From Aquibium oceanicum (lineage in GTDB: Bacteria; Pseudomonadota; Alphaproteobacteria; Rhizobiales; Rhizobiaceae), in contig NZ_CP018171.1 of NCBI RefSeq assembly GCF_001889605.1, forward strand, positions 2,130,501-2,194,500: DNA of 64,000 bases. The letters are read 5' to 3'. The position numbers and the translations under genes are program-made. This document shows, piece by piece, positions 52,949 through 62,772 of this stretch (position 1 is its first letter; every line of letters begins with the position of its first letter). Below the pieces are notes generated by a model. The model was not told where the DNA came from. It made no database searches and worked only from the letters and a program-made list of their open reading frames with translations.

Positions 52949-54009
52949 AGTTCGATGGCTCCGCGATAAATGACGCCGGCGTCGCGGCGGGGACATATGC
53001 GACCGATGGGCGAGACCGTCTCTCCGGCCTGGTTCAGTACGGCGGCGACCTGTGCGGCCTGGCCGGCGGCGACCACCGCGATCATGCCAATGCCACAGTT
53101 GAAGGTTCGCAGCATCTCGAGGTCGGCGATGCCGCCGGTCTTCTGCAGCCAGCCGAACACGGGCGGAGCGTCGATCGCCTCGAGATCGATCTCGGCGGAC
53201 CAGTCGTCCGTCAGTACCCGCGGGATGTTGTCGGGGAAACCGCCGCCGGTGATGTGGGCCAAGGCCTTGATGCCATGGGTGCCGCGCACCGCATGGAGCA
53301 AGGGTTTTACGTAAATGCGTGTGGGCTCGAGCAGGGCGCGGGCAAGGCTCCGGTCCTCGGCGAAAGGAGCCGGATCGTCCCATCCGAGGCCGCTCTTCTC
53401 AACGATCTTGCGCACCAGCGAGAAACCGTTCGAGTGCAGGCCCGAAGACGCGAGCCCCAGAATGACGTCTCCTTCGGCGATGTCATCGGTCGGCAACAGC
53501 AGGCCGCGTTCGGCGGCCCCGACGGCGAACCCCGCGAGGTCGTAGTCGCCCTCCGCGTACATGCCAGGCATTTCTGCGGTCTCGCCGCCGATGAGCGCGC
53601 AGCCGGCCATGCGGCAGCCTTCGGCGATGCCCGCCACTATAGCCGCGCCCTGATCCGGGTCGAGCTTGCCGGTCGCGAAATAGTCGAGGAAGAAGAGCGG
53701 TTCGGCGCCCTGCACGACGAGGTCGTTGACGCACATGGCGACGAGGTCGATGCCGACGGTCTCGTGGATGCCCGCTTCGATGGCGACGCGCAGCTTGGTG
53801 CCGACGCCGTCGTTGGCGGCGACCAGCACGGGGTCAGAGAATCCCGCCGCCTTGAGGTCGAACAGCCCGCCGAACCCGCCGATTTCGCCGTCGGCGCCCG
53901 GCCGGCGCGTCGCGCGCACCAGCGGCTTGATCTTCTCCACCATGGCGTTGCCGGCGTCGATGTCCACGCCGGCATCCGCATAGGTGAGCCCGTTTTTGCC
54001 GTCGCTCAT
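52945..54009 (-). CDS. purM: Phosphoribosylformylglycinamidine cyclo-ligase
   Basis: PurM closes the imidazole ring, making AIR from FGAM with ATP. The 354-residue protein has [14 protein letters not shown] at the start, the ATP-binding DGVGTKL, and [14 protein letters not shown] 54009 is the family start; the open frame continues upstream through an unrelated region. It is followed directly by purN. A 200-bp gap separates it from the divergent phosphatidyltransferase gene. Confidence 0.96.
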   Translation of the reverse strand: MSDGKNGLTYADAGVDIDAGNAMVEKIKPLVRATRRPGADGEIGGFGGLFDLKAAGFSDPVLVAANDGVGTKLRVAIEAGIHETVGIDLVAMCVNDLVVQGAEPLFFLDYFATGKLDPDQGAAIVAGIAEGCRMAGCALIGGETAEMPGMYAEGDYDLAGFAVGAAERGLLLPTDDIAEGDVILGLASSGLHSNGFSLVRKIVEKSGLGWDDPAPFAEDRSLARALLEPTRIYVKPLLHAVRGTHGIKALAHITGGGFPDNIPRVLTDDWSAEIDLEAIDAPPVFGWLQKTGGIADLEMLRTFNCGIGMIAVVAAGQAAQVAAVLNQAGETVSPIGRICPRRDAGVIYRGAIEL

Positions 54010-54210
54010 TGAGCCGTGCCTGTCGGTTGACGGTGTTGCCGCCCGGTCCTTCGCATGAAGACGCCGGTGCCGCAAGAAGCCGGCCCGCATCGGTCGTCCT
54101 GGCGGGGAGCAAATCGGTGGACGGATTTCCACATACCGCTGGCTCCTTGAACGCGGCCACGCCAACGGCCATCTTTGGTCCGAATCAAAGGCGCATGCCG
54201 AGACCGGAAT

Positions 54211-54768
54211 TTGACCGTCCCCAACTTCATCACGATCCTGCGCTTCCTCCTCGTCCCCGCCGTGGTGTTCGCGCTGCTGAGGGGCGAGGTCGACTGGGCG
54301 CTGGCGGGCTTCATCGTCGCCGGCGTTTCGGACGGCGTCGACGGTTTCATCGCGCGCCACTTCAACCAGCGCTCCGAACTCGGCGCCTATCTCGACCCGA
54401 TGGCGGACAAGCTTCTGCTCGTCTCGGTGTTCGTCGTGCTAGGCTACATGGGGGAACTTCCCTTGTGGCTGGTGATCGCCGCCGTTTCCCGCGACGGCCT
54501 CATCGTCGGCGGGGTTCTGCTTTCGACGATCATGGGAAATCCGGTGGCCATGAAGCCGCTGTTCGTGTCGAAGGCCAATACCGCGGTCCAGATCGTGCTT
54601 GCGGCGCTGGTGCTCGGCCAACTCGCCTTCGAGGCGGAGCCCGGCCTGCTGCGCCTGGGACTGGTGGTGCTGTCGGGCATCTTGACCGCGGCTTCCGGCG
54701 CGGCCTATCTCGTCGCCTGGCTCAGGCACATGAATGGCGATGGCGAGAGCGAAACCTTCAGGGGCTGA
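54211..54768 (+). CDS. CDP-alcohol phosphatidyltransferase family protein
   Basis: This is a 185-residue membrane enzyme with the CDP-alcohol phosphotransferase signature: DGVDGFIAR followed by G and two Asp in [11 protein letters not shown]. It is a second member of the family beside pgsA at 42.2 kb and resembles cardiolipin-synthase-type or PGP-synthase-like proteins; the alcohol is not known. Start selection is uncertain. TTG 54211 gives the typical NFITILRF N-terminus, and a farther TTG at 54175 is also open. It overlaps the AI-2E permease gene by 35 bp, so the genes are coupled. Confidence 0.87.
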   Translation: MTVPNFITILRFLLVPAVVFALLRGEVDWALAGFIVAGVSDGVDGFIARHFNQRSELGAYLDPMADKLLLVSVFVVLGYMGELPLWLVIAAVSRDGLIVGGVLLSTIMGNPVAMKPLFVSKANTAVQIVLAALVLGQLAFEAEPGLLRLGLVVLSGILTAASGAAYLVAWLRHMNGDGESETFRG

Positions 54769-55885
54769 ACCCGAAACGGATGCGGCGGCAAACGCCTCGT
54801 TCCGGCGCCAGGTGCTGTTCTGGCTGGCGACGGGCGCGTTCTTCATCCTGTTCCTGCTGATCTTCAGCTCGATTTTGCTTCCCTTCGTGGCGGGCATGGT
54901 GCTGGCTTATTTCCTCGATCCCGTCGCCGACAAGCTCGAGAGCTTCGGCATGTCGCGGCTGGCGGCCACCATCACCATCCTGATCGCCTTCGTCGTGTCC
55001 TTCGTGCTGGCGCTGATGATCATCGTGCCCATCCTCGCCACGCAGCTTGCCGGTTTCGCGGCGAACCTTCCGGCCTACCTCGCGCAGCTCCAGTCGCTGG
55101 TGACGAACCTCGACCCGGCGTGGCTGGAACGCACCATCGGCGTGAAATCGGACAGCCTGCGCGAGGCGCTGAGCACGCTGATCACCCAGGGCGCCGGGTT
55201 CCTGACGGGGCTCTTCCAGTCGCTCTGGACCTCCGGTCTAGCCCTGATCAACATCGGCGGCCTGCTGGTGGTGACGCCGGTCGTGGCCTTCTACATGCTG
55301 CTCGACTGGGACCGCATGGTCGCGACCGTCGACAACTGGATCCCGCGTGAACATCTCGGCACGGTGCGGCGCCTGGCGAGCGAGATCAACCAGTCGACCG
55401 CCGGGTTCCTGCGCGGGCAGGGCACGCTCTGCATCATTCTCGGCGTCCTCTATGCGGTGGCGCTGACGGCGGCGGGACTGAACTTCGGGCTGCTGATCGG
55501 ACTGGTCGCGGGACTGATCAGCTTCGTTCCCTACATCGGCTCGCTGGTCGGGCTGGTGTTGTCGGTGGGTGTCGCCTTCGTGCAGTTCTGGCCCGACTGG
55601 ATCATGGTCGCGATCGTCGCCGGCATCTTCTTCGCGGGCCAGTTCATCGAGGGCAACATCCTGCAGCCCAAGCTGGTCGGCCGCAGCGTCAACCTGCATC
55701 CCGTCTGGCTGATGTTCGCGCTTTTCGCCTTCGGATCGCTCTTCGGCTTCGTCGGGCTGCTTCTCGCCGTGCCGGCCGCAGCGGCCGTCGCCGTCCTGGT
55801 GCGTTTCGCGCTGTCGCGCTATCTGGAATCGCCGATGTACCGCGGCCACGACACGGTCGCAGCGCCCGTCCGGCGCCCGGATTGA
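54734..55885 (+). CDS. AI-2E family transporter (PerM/YdiK-like permease)
   Basis: This 383-residue membrane protein of the PF01594 type has about eight helices. The N-terminal pair is separated by LPFVAGMVLAYFLDPVAD and the C-terminal block contains SFVPYIGSLVGL and the conserved GNILQPKLVGRSVNLHP. Family members have been proposed as AI-2 exporters or Na+/H+ antiporters, and the real substrate here is unknown. The order purM, phosphatidyltransferase, this permease, hdaA is common in Rhizobiales. Confidence 0.9.
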   Translation: MAMARAKPSGAEPETDAAANASFRRQVLFWLATGAFFILFLLIFSSILLPFVAGMVLAYFLDPVADKLESFGMSRLAATITILIAFVVSFVLALMIIVPILATQLAGFAANLPAYLAQLQSLVTNLDPAWLERTIGVKSDSLREALSTLITQGAGFLTGLFQSLWTSGLALINIGGLLVVTPVVAFYMLLDWDRMVATVDNWIPREHLGTVRRLASEINQSTAGFLRGQGTLCIILGVLYAVALTAAGLNFGLLIGLVAGLISFVPYIGSLVGLVLSVGVAFVQFWPDWIMVAIVAGIFFAGQFIEGNILQPKLVGRSVNLHPVWLMFALFAFGSLFGFVGLLLAVPAAAAVAVLVRFALSRYLESPMYRGHDTVAAPVRRPD

Positions 55886-55889
55886 TGCC

Positions 55890-56597
55890 ATGTCGGAGAA
55901 AGCCATGGCGAACCCGCGGCAATTGCCGCTCGATCTCGGCCACGATGCCGAATTATCGCGCGACAGCCTGGTGGTTTCGCCGGCCAACGCCAAGGCCGTG
56001 GCGCTGATTGACCGCTGGCCCGACTGGCCCTCTCCGGTCGTCATCCTGGCGGGGCCGACGGGATCGGGCAAGACGCACCTGGGGGAAGTCTGGGCCGAGG
56101 CGGCCGACGCGCGGCGGTTACCGACCGACCGGCTCGGCGAAGCGAGCCAGGTTTCGCAGGCGGGCCGTCCGATCCTGATCGACGGCCTCGAGGCGCGCGG
56201 CTTTGACGAGACGGCTCTGTTTCACCTCATCAACTCGGTCCAGTCGGCGAATTCCTTCCTTCTGATGACGTCGCGCTCCTTCCCCAACGCCTGGGGCGTC
56301 AAGCTCGCCGATCTCGGTTCGCGCCTCAAGGCGGCGACGGTCGTGGAAATCGGCGAACCAGACGACATGCTGCTCGCCGGCGTCATCACCAAGCTCTTCG
56401 CCGACCGCCAGCTCGAGGTGGAGGCGCACGTGGTGAGTTATCTCGTCTCGCGCATGGAGCGTTCGCTTTCCACGGCAGGCCGCGTGGTGGAGCGGCTCGA
56501 CCGCGCCGCCCTGGAGCAGAAATCGCGCATCACCCGCGGATTGGCCGCGCAGGTGCTGACCGCGATGGACCAGGGGCAGGGAGAGTTCGAACTCTGA
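55890..56597 (+). CDS. hdaA: DnaA-related replication regulator HdaA
   Basis: HdaA promotes hydrolysis of DnaA-bound ATP together with the DNA clamp, preventing over-initiation. The 235-residue protein has a clamp-binding motif QLPLDL at residues 11-16. It is followed by an AAA+ domain with Walker A GPTGSGKTH and a C-terminal lid with a DnaA-like arginine-finger segment, but no DnaA DNA-binding domain. The start could also be Met6. It follows the AI-2E permease by four bases. Confidence 0.92.
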   Translation: MSEKAMANPRQLPLDLGHDAELSRDSLVVSPANAKAVALIDRWPDWPSPVVILAGPTGSGKTHLGEVWAEAADARRLPTDRLGEASQVSQAGRPILIDGLEARGFDETALFHLINSVQSANSFLLMTSRSFPNAWGVKLADLGSRLKAATVVEIGEPDDMLLAGVITKLFADRQLEVEAHVVSYLVSRMERSLSTAGRVVERLDRAALEQKSRITRGLAAQVLTAMDQGQGEFEL

Positions 56598-56670
56598 GGC
56601 CGGTGGCAACACCGCAAAACAGTTGCGGCTTGCGGCCTTCCTGTGTATCCCACGGCTCCGAGGCAAACGT

Positions 56671-56747
<77 letters not shown>

Positions 56748-56810
56748 GCCGCCGCCGGGCGGTTCGCCCCCGACGCGGAATGCTTCCGCGAGTTTGCGAA
56801 AGGATCGACC

Positions 56811-57116
56811 ATGTCAGCGCGCATCTACAGCCCAGCCAGAACCGCCATGCAGTCGGGCAAGGCCAAGACCGGCCGCTGGGTGCTGGAGTTCGATCCCGAG
56901 CAGCCGAGGAAGATCGATCCGCTGATGGGCTACACGACCTCCGGAGACATGAAGAGCCAGATCCGCCTGGTCTTCGACACGCGGGAAGAGGCGGTGGCCT
57001 ATGCCAAGAAACAGGGGCTCGCCTTCCGGGTCCAGGAGCCGAAGGAGATCAAGCGTCGCCAGATTTCCTATTCGGACAATTTCCGCTATGACCGCAAGAT
57101 ACCCTGGACGCACTGA
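56811..57116 (+). CDS. NDUFS4-like accessory subunit of NADH dehydrogenase (complex I)
   Basis: This 101-residue protein of the ETC complex I conserved-region family (NDUFS4, the 18-kDa subunit) is found in mitochondria and alphaproteobacteria. Residues ARIYSPARTAMQSGKAKTG and the C-terminal DNFRYDRKIPWTH are typical. It stabilises the NADH-oxidising arm of complex I at the cytoplasmic face. It is a stand-alone gene, flanked by tRNA-Pro and tRNA-Arg, away from any nuo operon in the window. Confidence 0.92.
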   Translation: MSARIYSPARTAMQSGKAKTGRWVLEFDPEQPRKIDPLMGYTTSGDMKSQIRLVFDTREEAVAYAKKQGLAFRVQEPKEIKRRQISYSDNFRYDRKIPWTH

Positions 57117-57156
57117 GCGCCAGTAGCGAATGCCCGTCCGGCGCCGCCGGACCGCC

Positions 57157-57233
57157 GATCCCGTAGCTCAGCCGGATAGAGCACCGGCCTTCTAAGCCGA
57201 TGGTCGCAGGTTCGAATCCTGCCGGGATCGCCA
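57157..57233 (+). tRNA. tRNA-Arg(TCT)
   Basis: This 77-nt cloverleaf has acceptor arms GATCCCG and CGGGATC, an anticodon loop CTTCTAA (anticodon TCT), the T-arm GGTTCGAATCC and an encoded CCA. The gene is immediately followed by a decayed integrase remnant, so its 3' end is a candidate attachment site for an integrated element. Confidence 0.97.
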
Positions 57234-57273
57234 AAATTCAATCGCTAAGTTCGCTCGCTTGATGTCTGCCACG

Positions 57274-57552
57274 TCACCGCCGGCAGGCGGTTCGCAGAAG
57301 TCGGTCGGCAGATGGTCCTTTCGTGTGGCGAAAAAGCTTTTCGGATATCATCTGGTAGTCGGCGAGATGCGGCCGCTTGAGAAACGCGTCGATCTGCGCA
57401 ATCGAATGGCCCGTGACACCGGAGAACCGTCGATTCTTCGCGGCCACCATTCGGTGATGGAGGTGTCGTACAAATCGTGGAAAGGTCACGTCCTCGATCT
57501 TCTGCCGCCGGCGCTCATCGCGCCACGAGGCAGGCGATATCGCAGAAGGCAA
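57274..57552 (-). pseudogene. Frameshifted remnant of a tyrosine recombinase (integrase) C-terminus
   Basis: On the minus strand the reading frame contains VTGHSIAQIDAFLKR, matching the last catalytic block of phage and island integrases. The preceding HxLR block is in another frame: deleting one T from the TTT complementary to 57481-57483 turns VTFPRF into VTFHDLYDTSITEW. Even then the catalytic Arg is Tyr and the active-site Tyr is missing from LADYQM. The upstream part of the gene is gone. It lies 40 bp from tRNA-Arg(TCT), a typical integration target. The rest of the gap (57553-57825) has no recognisable gene and is less GC-rich than the flanks. Confidence 0.7.
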
Positions 57553-57825
57553 GGCGGCATGCCTGTCGTAAGGGAACTATCGGCGTTGCATCGCATGCAC
57601 GACTGTACTAGGAGGCGGGCGGTGACGGTCGGCATCTTCCAATCCATGTACATAAGTTCTTGCTGATCGATTGCCTACCTTTGACGGCCTCTCGTTTCAT
57701 AGGTTCAATGCAGTCTTTCGTGGGGGGATGATGCAGACCGTTCGCGGCCCCGTTCTTGACACGAGAGCGGCTCGGGTGCTGCGAAAAAGCCAGGAACCGA
57801 CGACTATGCGAGTGGAGAACTTGAA

Positions 57826-59232
57826 GTGCAGGTGACATTTTTTGGGACGGGCTACGTCGGTCTCGTGCAGGCGGCGGTTCTCGCCGAGGCGGGGCATCAT
57901 GTGATCTGCGTCGACATCGACGCCCGTAAGGTCGAAGGCCTCAGACAGGGCCAGGTGCCGATCTACGAGCCCGGTCTGGAACGGCTCGTCAGAGACAACA
58001 GCGCAGCTGGCCGGCTGCTCTTCACGACCGACGCCGCCGAGGGCATCGCGCACAGCACGCTTCAGTTCATCGCGGTGGGGACGCCGCCGGACGAGGATGG
58101 CTCCGCCGACATCAAGTACGTGCTGGGCGTCGCCGACCAGATCGCGGCGCAGATGGATGAGCACAAGATCGTCGTGGTGAAGTCGACCGTTCCAGTGGGG
58201 ACGAGCCACAAGGTCAAGGAGAAGATGAAGGCCCGGCTGGCCGAGCGCAATCGGCCCGATCTCACCTTCGACGTAGCGTCCAACCCCGAGTTCCTAAAGG
58301 AAGGCGCCGCTGTTGCGGACTGCAGCAAGCCGGATCGCATCATCGTGGGCGTGGAGAACGAGGCGGCCGAGAAGGTCCTGCGTGAGCTCTATGCGCCATT
58401 CAGCCGCAACCACGAAAAAATCATCAGCATGGACATTCGCAGCGCCGAACTGACCAAGTACGCGGCGAACTGCATGCTCGCCACCAAGATCAGCTTCATC
58501 AACGAGATTGCCAACCTGGCCGAACTCCTGGGCGCCGACATCGAGAAGATCCGGCTCGGCATCGGTTCGGATCCGCGCATCGGCTACCAGTTCATCTATC
58601 CGGGAGTCGGCTATGGCGGGTCGTGTTTCCCCAAGGACGTCCAGGCGCTGATCAGGACCGCGGACGAGGTCGGTTTCGACGCCACGGTGATGAAGTCGGT
58701 GGAGCGTCGCAACAACGAGCAGAAGCGCTTCCTGTTCGACAAGATCTTGCAGCATTTCGGGGGAGACATCGCCGGCAAGACCTTCGCGATGTGGGGCCTG
58801 GCCTTCAAGCCGAACACCGACGACATGCGCGAGGCGCCGTCGCGGGTGCTGATGGAGGCCCTGTGGGCGGCGAAAGCGAAGGTACGCGCGTACGATCCCA
58901 AGGCCATGGACGAGTGTCGCCGGATCTACGGCGACGTGGATGGACTGGAACTCTGCGAGACGCAGGAGGAAGCGCTCGAAGGCGCCGACGCCCTCGTCCT
59001 CGTCACCGAGTGGAAGAGCTTCTTCGCGCCCGACTTCGACGAGTTGAAGAGGATGTTGAAGGAGCCGGTCGTCTTCGACGGCCGCAACGTCTTCGATCCT
59101 GTCGTGACCTCCCGGCAGGGGATCACGCTCTACGGAGTCGGAAGAGGCGTTTCGGAAGGGGTGCGTGGCAAGAATGCCCCATCCGACGTTTCCGCTGCCC
59201 CCACGTCGAACCGGGCGGCCGTCGGGAATTGA
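57826..59232 (+). CDS. ugd: UDP-glucose 6-dehydrogenase
   Basis: Ugd oxidises UDP-glucose to UDP-glucuronate for acidic polysaccharides. The 468-residue protein has the NAD-binding [10 protein letters not shown] at the N-terminus, the catalytic Cys267 in [10 protein letters not shown] and the C-terminal UDP-binding domain. It carries a C-terminal tail of about 30 polar residues not needed for the fold. GTG 57826 follows GTGGAG. It opens the polysaccharide cluster, 104 bp before rmlA. Confidence 0.95.
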   Translation: MQVTFFGTGYVGLVQAAVLAEAGHHVICVDIDARKVEGLRQGQVPIYEPGLERLVRDNSAAGRLLFTTDAAEGIAHSTLQFIAVGTPPDEDGSADIKYVLGVADQIAAQMDEHKIVVVKSTVPVGTSHKVKEKMKARLAERNRPDLTFDVASNPEFLKEGAAVADCSKPDRIIVGVENEAAEKVLRELYAPFSRNHEKIISMDIRSAELTKYAANCMLATKISFINEIANLAELLGADIEKIRLGIGSDPRIGYQFIYPGVGYGGSCFPKDVQALIRTADEVGFDATVMKSVERRNNEQKRFLFDKILQHFGGDIAGKTFAMWGLAFKPNTDDMREAPSRVLMEALWAAKAKVRAYDPKAMDECRRIYGDVDGLELCETQEEALEGADALVLVTEWKSFFAPDFDELKRMLKEPVVFDGRNVFDPVVTSRQGITLYGVGRGVSEGVRGKNAPSDVSAAPTSNRAAVGN

Positions 59233-59336
59233 TTTTCCGGGAGGGTTCCTGCAAGAACTCGACCGGCTGAAATGGGGCACGACCAGCCGGAGCGAACGAT
59301 CTTTCGCTTCTGCATTTCCAATAGGATGGGGTGACT

Positions 59337-60218
59337 ATGGCCAAGGGTATTATTTTGGCAGGAGGCAGCGGGACGCGGCTCTATCCGCTTACGCTGGCCA
59401 TCTCCAAACAAATACTGCCGATCTACGACAAGCCGATGATCTACTATCCGCTCAGCGTCCTCATGCTGGCCGGGATCCGCGACATTCTCATCATCTCGAC
59501 GCCGCGCGACCTTCCGGTCTTCCGTGAGCTTCTGGGCAGCGGAGAAGATTTCGGCATCAATCTGAGCTTCGCGGAGCAGCCGCAGCCGAACGGTCTCGCC
59601 GAGGCCTTTATCATCGGCCGCGAGTTCATCGGCGACGACAACGTCGCGATGATCCTCGGCGACAACATCTACTTCGGAGAGGGCCTGTCGAGCATGTGCA
59701 AGGCGGCGGCGGCGCGCGAGAGCGGCGCTTCGGTCTTCGCCTATTACGTGGAGGACCCCAAGCGCTACGGCGTCGTGGAGTTCGACCAGACTGGAAAGGC
59801 ACTCTCGATCGAAGAGAAGCCGTCCGAGCCGAAGTCGAACTGGGCCGTCACCGGGCTCTATTTCTACGACAACGACGTCGTCGACGTCGCCGCCTCGATC
59901 AAGCCGTCGGAACGGGGCGAGCTCGAAATCACCTCCGTCAACAATCACTATCTTGAGAAGGGCAGCCTGCACGTACACCAGCTCGGGCGCGGCTACGCCT
60001 GGCTCGACACGGGCACGCACGACAGCCTCCACGAAGCCTCTTCCTTCGTACGCACGATCGAGCACCGGCAGGGCATGAAGATCGCCTGTCCCGAGGAGAT
60101 CGGCTTCGAGATGGGCTGGCTCAGTCCGGCACAGGTCTATGCCCGGGCCGATCGCCTGGGAAAGAACGAGTATGCATCGTATCTGCGCAGGCGCGTCGCT
60201 GAACTGGAGCAGGCATGA
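59337..60218 (+). CDS. rmlA: Glucose-1-phosphate thymidylyltransferase
   Basis: RmlA joins glucose-1-phosphate and dTTP, the first step to dTDP-L-rhamnose. The 293-residue protein has [16 protein letters not shown] at the start and [11 protein letters not shown] with the catalytic aspartate. ATG 59337 lies six bases after GGATGGGG; a GTG two codons earlier is less well placed. The stop overlaps the rmlC start (ATGA), so rmlA, rmlC, rmlB and rmlD form a tight operon. Confidence 0.96.
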   Translation: MAKGIILAGGSGTRLYPLTLAISKQILPIYDKPMIYYPLSVLMLAGIRDILIISTPRDLPVFRELLGSGEDFGINLSFAEQPQPNGLAEAFIIGREFIGDDNVAMILGDNIYFGEGLSSMCKAAAARESGASVFAYYVEDPKRYGVVEFDQTGKALSIEEKPSEPKSNWAVTGLYFYDNDVVDVAASIKPSERGELEITSVNNHYLEKGSLHVHQLGRGYAWLDTGTHDSLHEASSFVRTIEHRQGMKIACPEEIGFEMGWLSPAQVYARADRLGKNEYASYLRRRVAELEQA

Positions 60219-60769
60219 CGGAAATCAGGAAGAACGAGCTTGAAGGCGTTCTCGAGATCGTTCCGAAGCGTTTCGGCGACGACCGCGGCTTCTTTTCGGA
60301 GACCTACAACAGGAAGGTGCTGAAGGACGCCGGTGTCGATCTGGATTTCGTCCAGGACAATCACTCCTATTCGGCCCGGCGCGGGGTGCTTCGCGGCCTC
60401 CACTATCAGCTTCCTCCCTTCGCCCAGGACAAGCTGGTGCGCGTGGTCAAGGGCGCGATCTTCGACGTCGCCATCGACATCCGTCGAAGCTCGCCACAAT
60501 TCGGCAAGTGGCACGCGATCGAGATCTCCGCGACCAAGTGGAACCAGTTCCTCGTGCCGAAAGGCTTCGCGCACGGCTTCGTGACGCTGGAGGAAGACAC
60601 CGAGGTCATCTACAAGACGACGGACTTCTATTCGCCCGAGCACGACCGTGCGATCCGGTACGACGATCCGACGATCGGGATCGACTGGCCGCTGGGGGCG
60701 GACGAGTTGCAGCTTTCGCCGAAGGATCTGCGTGCGCCTTCGCTCGCCGATGCAGACATATTCGATTGA
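60215..60769 (+). CDS. rmlC: dTDP-4-dehydrorhamnose 3,5-epimerase
   Basis: RmlC epimerises C3 and C5 of dTDP-4-keto-6-deoxyglucose. The 184-residue cupin has the catalytic His in RGLHYQ, and the FDVAIDIR and [10 protein letters not shown] segments of the family. It overlaps rmlA by 4 bp and precedes rmlB by 12 bp. Confidence 0.95.
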   Translation: MTEIRKNELEGVLEIVPKRFGDDRGFFSETYNRKVLKDAGVDLDFVQDNHSYSARRGVLRGLHYQLPPFAQDKLVRVVKGAIFDVAIDIRRSSPQFGKWHAIEISATKWNQFLVPKGFAHGFVTLEEDTEVIYKTTDFYSPEHDRAIRYDDPTIGIDWPLGADELQLSPKDLRAPSLADADIFD

Positions 60770-60781
60770 TGAGGTAGAACA

Positions 60782-61852
60782 GTGCGAATTCTCGTCACCG
60801 GTGGTGCCGGCTTCATCGGATCGGCCGTATGCCGGTTGCTGGCCCGCAACCCCGACAATAGGGTGGTCAACGTCGACAAGCTGACCTATGCCGGGAACCT
60901 GGCGTCGCTGCGCGAGATCGACAATTCACCCAACTACCGCTTCGTGAAAGCCGATATCTGCGACGATGCCGCGATACTCGACATCATGAAGGCCGAAGAG
61001 ATCGGGACCGTCATGCACCTCGCGGCGGAAAGCCACGTGGACCGGTCGATCGACGGGCCCGGCGCATTCATCGAGACGAACGTGGTCGGGACATTCCGCA
61101 TGCTCAATGCAGCCCTTGCCTACTGGAAGGGGCTCTCGTCGGGCGCGCAGGAGCAGTTTCGCTTCCATCACATCTCGACCGACGAAGTCTTTGGCGATCT
61201 CCCGTTCGATTCCGGCATCTTCACGGAAGAGACGCCCTATGCGCCGTCCTCTCCCTATTCGGCTTCGAAGGCCGCGTCCGACCACTTCGCGCGAGCCTGG
61301 CACGAGACCTATGGGCTGCCGGTGGTGCTGTCGAACTGCTCCAACAATTACGGCCCTTACCACTTCCCCGAAAAGCTCATTCCGCTCGTCATCCTCAATG
61401 CGCTCGACGAGCGGCCGCTCCCGGTCTACGGCAATGGCGCCAACGTGCGCGACTGGCTCTACGTGGAAGACCATGCGCGCGCCCTCGAACTGGTTGCGAC
61501 CACGGGCGTCGTCGGCGAGAGCTACAATATCGGCGGGCACGCCGAGCGCACCAACTTGGAAGTCGTCCAGGCGATCTGCGACATTCTCGACGCGAAACGT
61601 CCTCGCAAGCGCGGTGCGAGCTATCGCGACCTCATCACCTTCGTGACGGATCGGCCAGGACATGACCGCCGCTACGCCATCGATTCGTCCAAGATCGAGC
61701 GTGAACTCGGCTGGCAGCGCCAGGAGAGTTTCGACACCGGACTGGCACGCACGATCGACTGGTATCTCGACAATGAATGGTGGTGGGGACCGATCCGGTC
61801 TGACCGCTACTCCGGCGAACGGCTTGGGGTGACCAAGATAGGCGCAGCATGA
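60782..61852 (+). CDS. rmlB: dTDP-glucose 4,6-dehydratase
   Basis: RmlB converts dTDP-glucose to the 4-keto-6-deoxy sugar. The 356-residue extended SDR has [14 protein letters not shown], the STDEVFGDL catalytic segment and YSASKAASD with the Tyr-Lys pair. It starts at GTG 60782 after a GAGG-type site. Its stop overlaps rmlD (ATGA). Confidence 0.96.
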   Translation: MRILVTGGAGFIGSAVCRLLARNPDNRVVNVDKLTYAGNLASLREIDNSPNYRFVKADICDDAAILDIMKAEEIGTVMHLAAESHVDRSIDGPGAFIETNVVGTFRMLNAALAYWKGLSSGAQEQFRFHHISTDEVFGDLPFDSGIFTEETPYAPSSPYSASKAASDHFARAWHETYGLPVVLSNCSNNYGPYHFPEKLIPLVILNALDERPLPVYGNGANVRDWLYVEDHARALELVATTGVVGESYNIGGHAERTNLEVVQAICDILDAKRPRKRGASYRDLITFVTDRPGHDRRYAIDSSKIERELGWQRQESFDTGLARTIDWYLDNEWWWGPIRSDRYSGERLGVTKIGAA

Positions 61853-62724
61853 GGATTCTCGTCACCGGCAGCCAGGGACAGGTCGTAAGCAGCCTCGTCG
61901 AGGCGGCGGCGGGTCGCTCTGGTATCGAGGTCGTCGCAATTGGCCGGCCTGAACTGGACCTTGCCGACCCGGCGAGCGTGCATGCGGCGATTGCCGCGGC
62001 GAGGCCCGACGTGGTGGTCTCCGCCGCGGCCTATACGGCGGTCGACCAGGCCGAGGACGAGCCCGAGATCGCCGCGGCGATCAACGAGCGCGGGGCCGGC
62101 GCGGTGGCCGAGGCGGCCGCGAAGATCGGCGCGCCCGTCATCCACCTTTCGACCGACTACGTCTTTTCAGGCGATGGCGATCGCCCCTATCGCGAAGACG
62201 ATCCGACCGGCCCGGTCGGCGTCTACGGAGCGACCAAGCTGGCGGGCGAAAAAGCGGTCGCGGCCGCAACCCCCCGCCATCTGATCCTGCGGACCGCCTG
62301 GGTCTACAGCGTCTACGGGAAGAATTTCGTGAAGACGATGCTGCGGGTCGCCGCCGACCGTGACAGCCTCACCGTCGTGGCGGATCAATGGGGAAACCCG
62401 ACCTCCGCGCACGACATCGCCGATGCTATCCTCACCGCCGCAGAACGTCTTCGAAGCGACGCGGCGCCGTTTGGCACCTATCATCTGGCCGGTACGGGCG
62501 ACACCCACTGGGCCGGGTTCGCGGCTCATGTTCTGGACACCAGCCGCACCCTCGGGGGCCCATGGGCCGAGGTTCGCGGGATAACGACGGCGGAGTATCC
62601 AACCAAGGCACGACGTCCAGCCAATTCCAGGCTCTCGACCGATCGCTTCCGGGATGCCTTCGGATGGGTGGCGCCCGACTGGCGTGAATCGAGCCGGATC
62701 GTGGTGGAACGTCTCTTGGCATAA
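61849..62724 (+). CDS. rmlD: dTDP-4-dehydrorhamnose reductase
   Basis: RmlD makes dTDP-L-rhamnose with NAD(P)H. The 291-residue SDR protein has [29 protein letters not shown] and YGATKLAGE with the active Tyr-Lys pair. The nucleotide loop reads TGSQGQ, normal for the family. It is the last rhamnose gene; the sulfotransferase begins 48 bp later. Confidence 0.95.
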   Translation: MRILVTGSQGQVVSSLVEAAAGRSGIEVVAIGRPELDLADPASVHAAIAAARPDVVVSAAAYTAVDQAEDEPEIAAAINERGAGAVAEAAAKIGAPVIHLSTDYVFSGDGDRPYREDDPTGPVGVYGATKLAGEKAVAAATPRHLILRTAWVYSVYGKNFVKTMLRVAADRDSLTVVADQWGNPTSAHDIADAILTAAERLRSDAAPFGTYHLAGTGDTHWAGFAAHVLDTSRTLGGPWAEVRGITTAEYPTKARRPANSRLSTDRFRDAFGWVAPDWRESSRIVVERLLA

Positions 62725-62772
62725 ACGAAAAGCAACCCGCAGGATCGAGTTGCACAACCGGACGAACAGATA

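Noticed and set aside
57259-57666. A 135-codon plus-strand frame after tRNA-Arg
   Set aside because: It has no motif and lies opposite the integrase remnant, whose catalytic blocks are recognisable.
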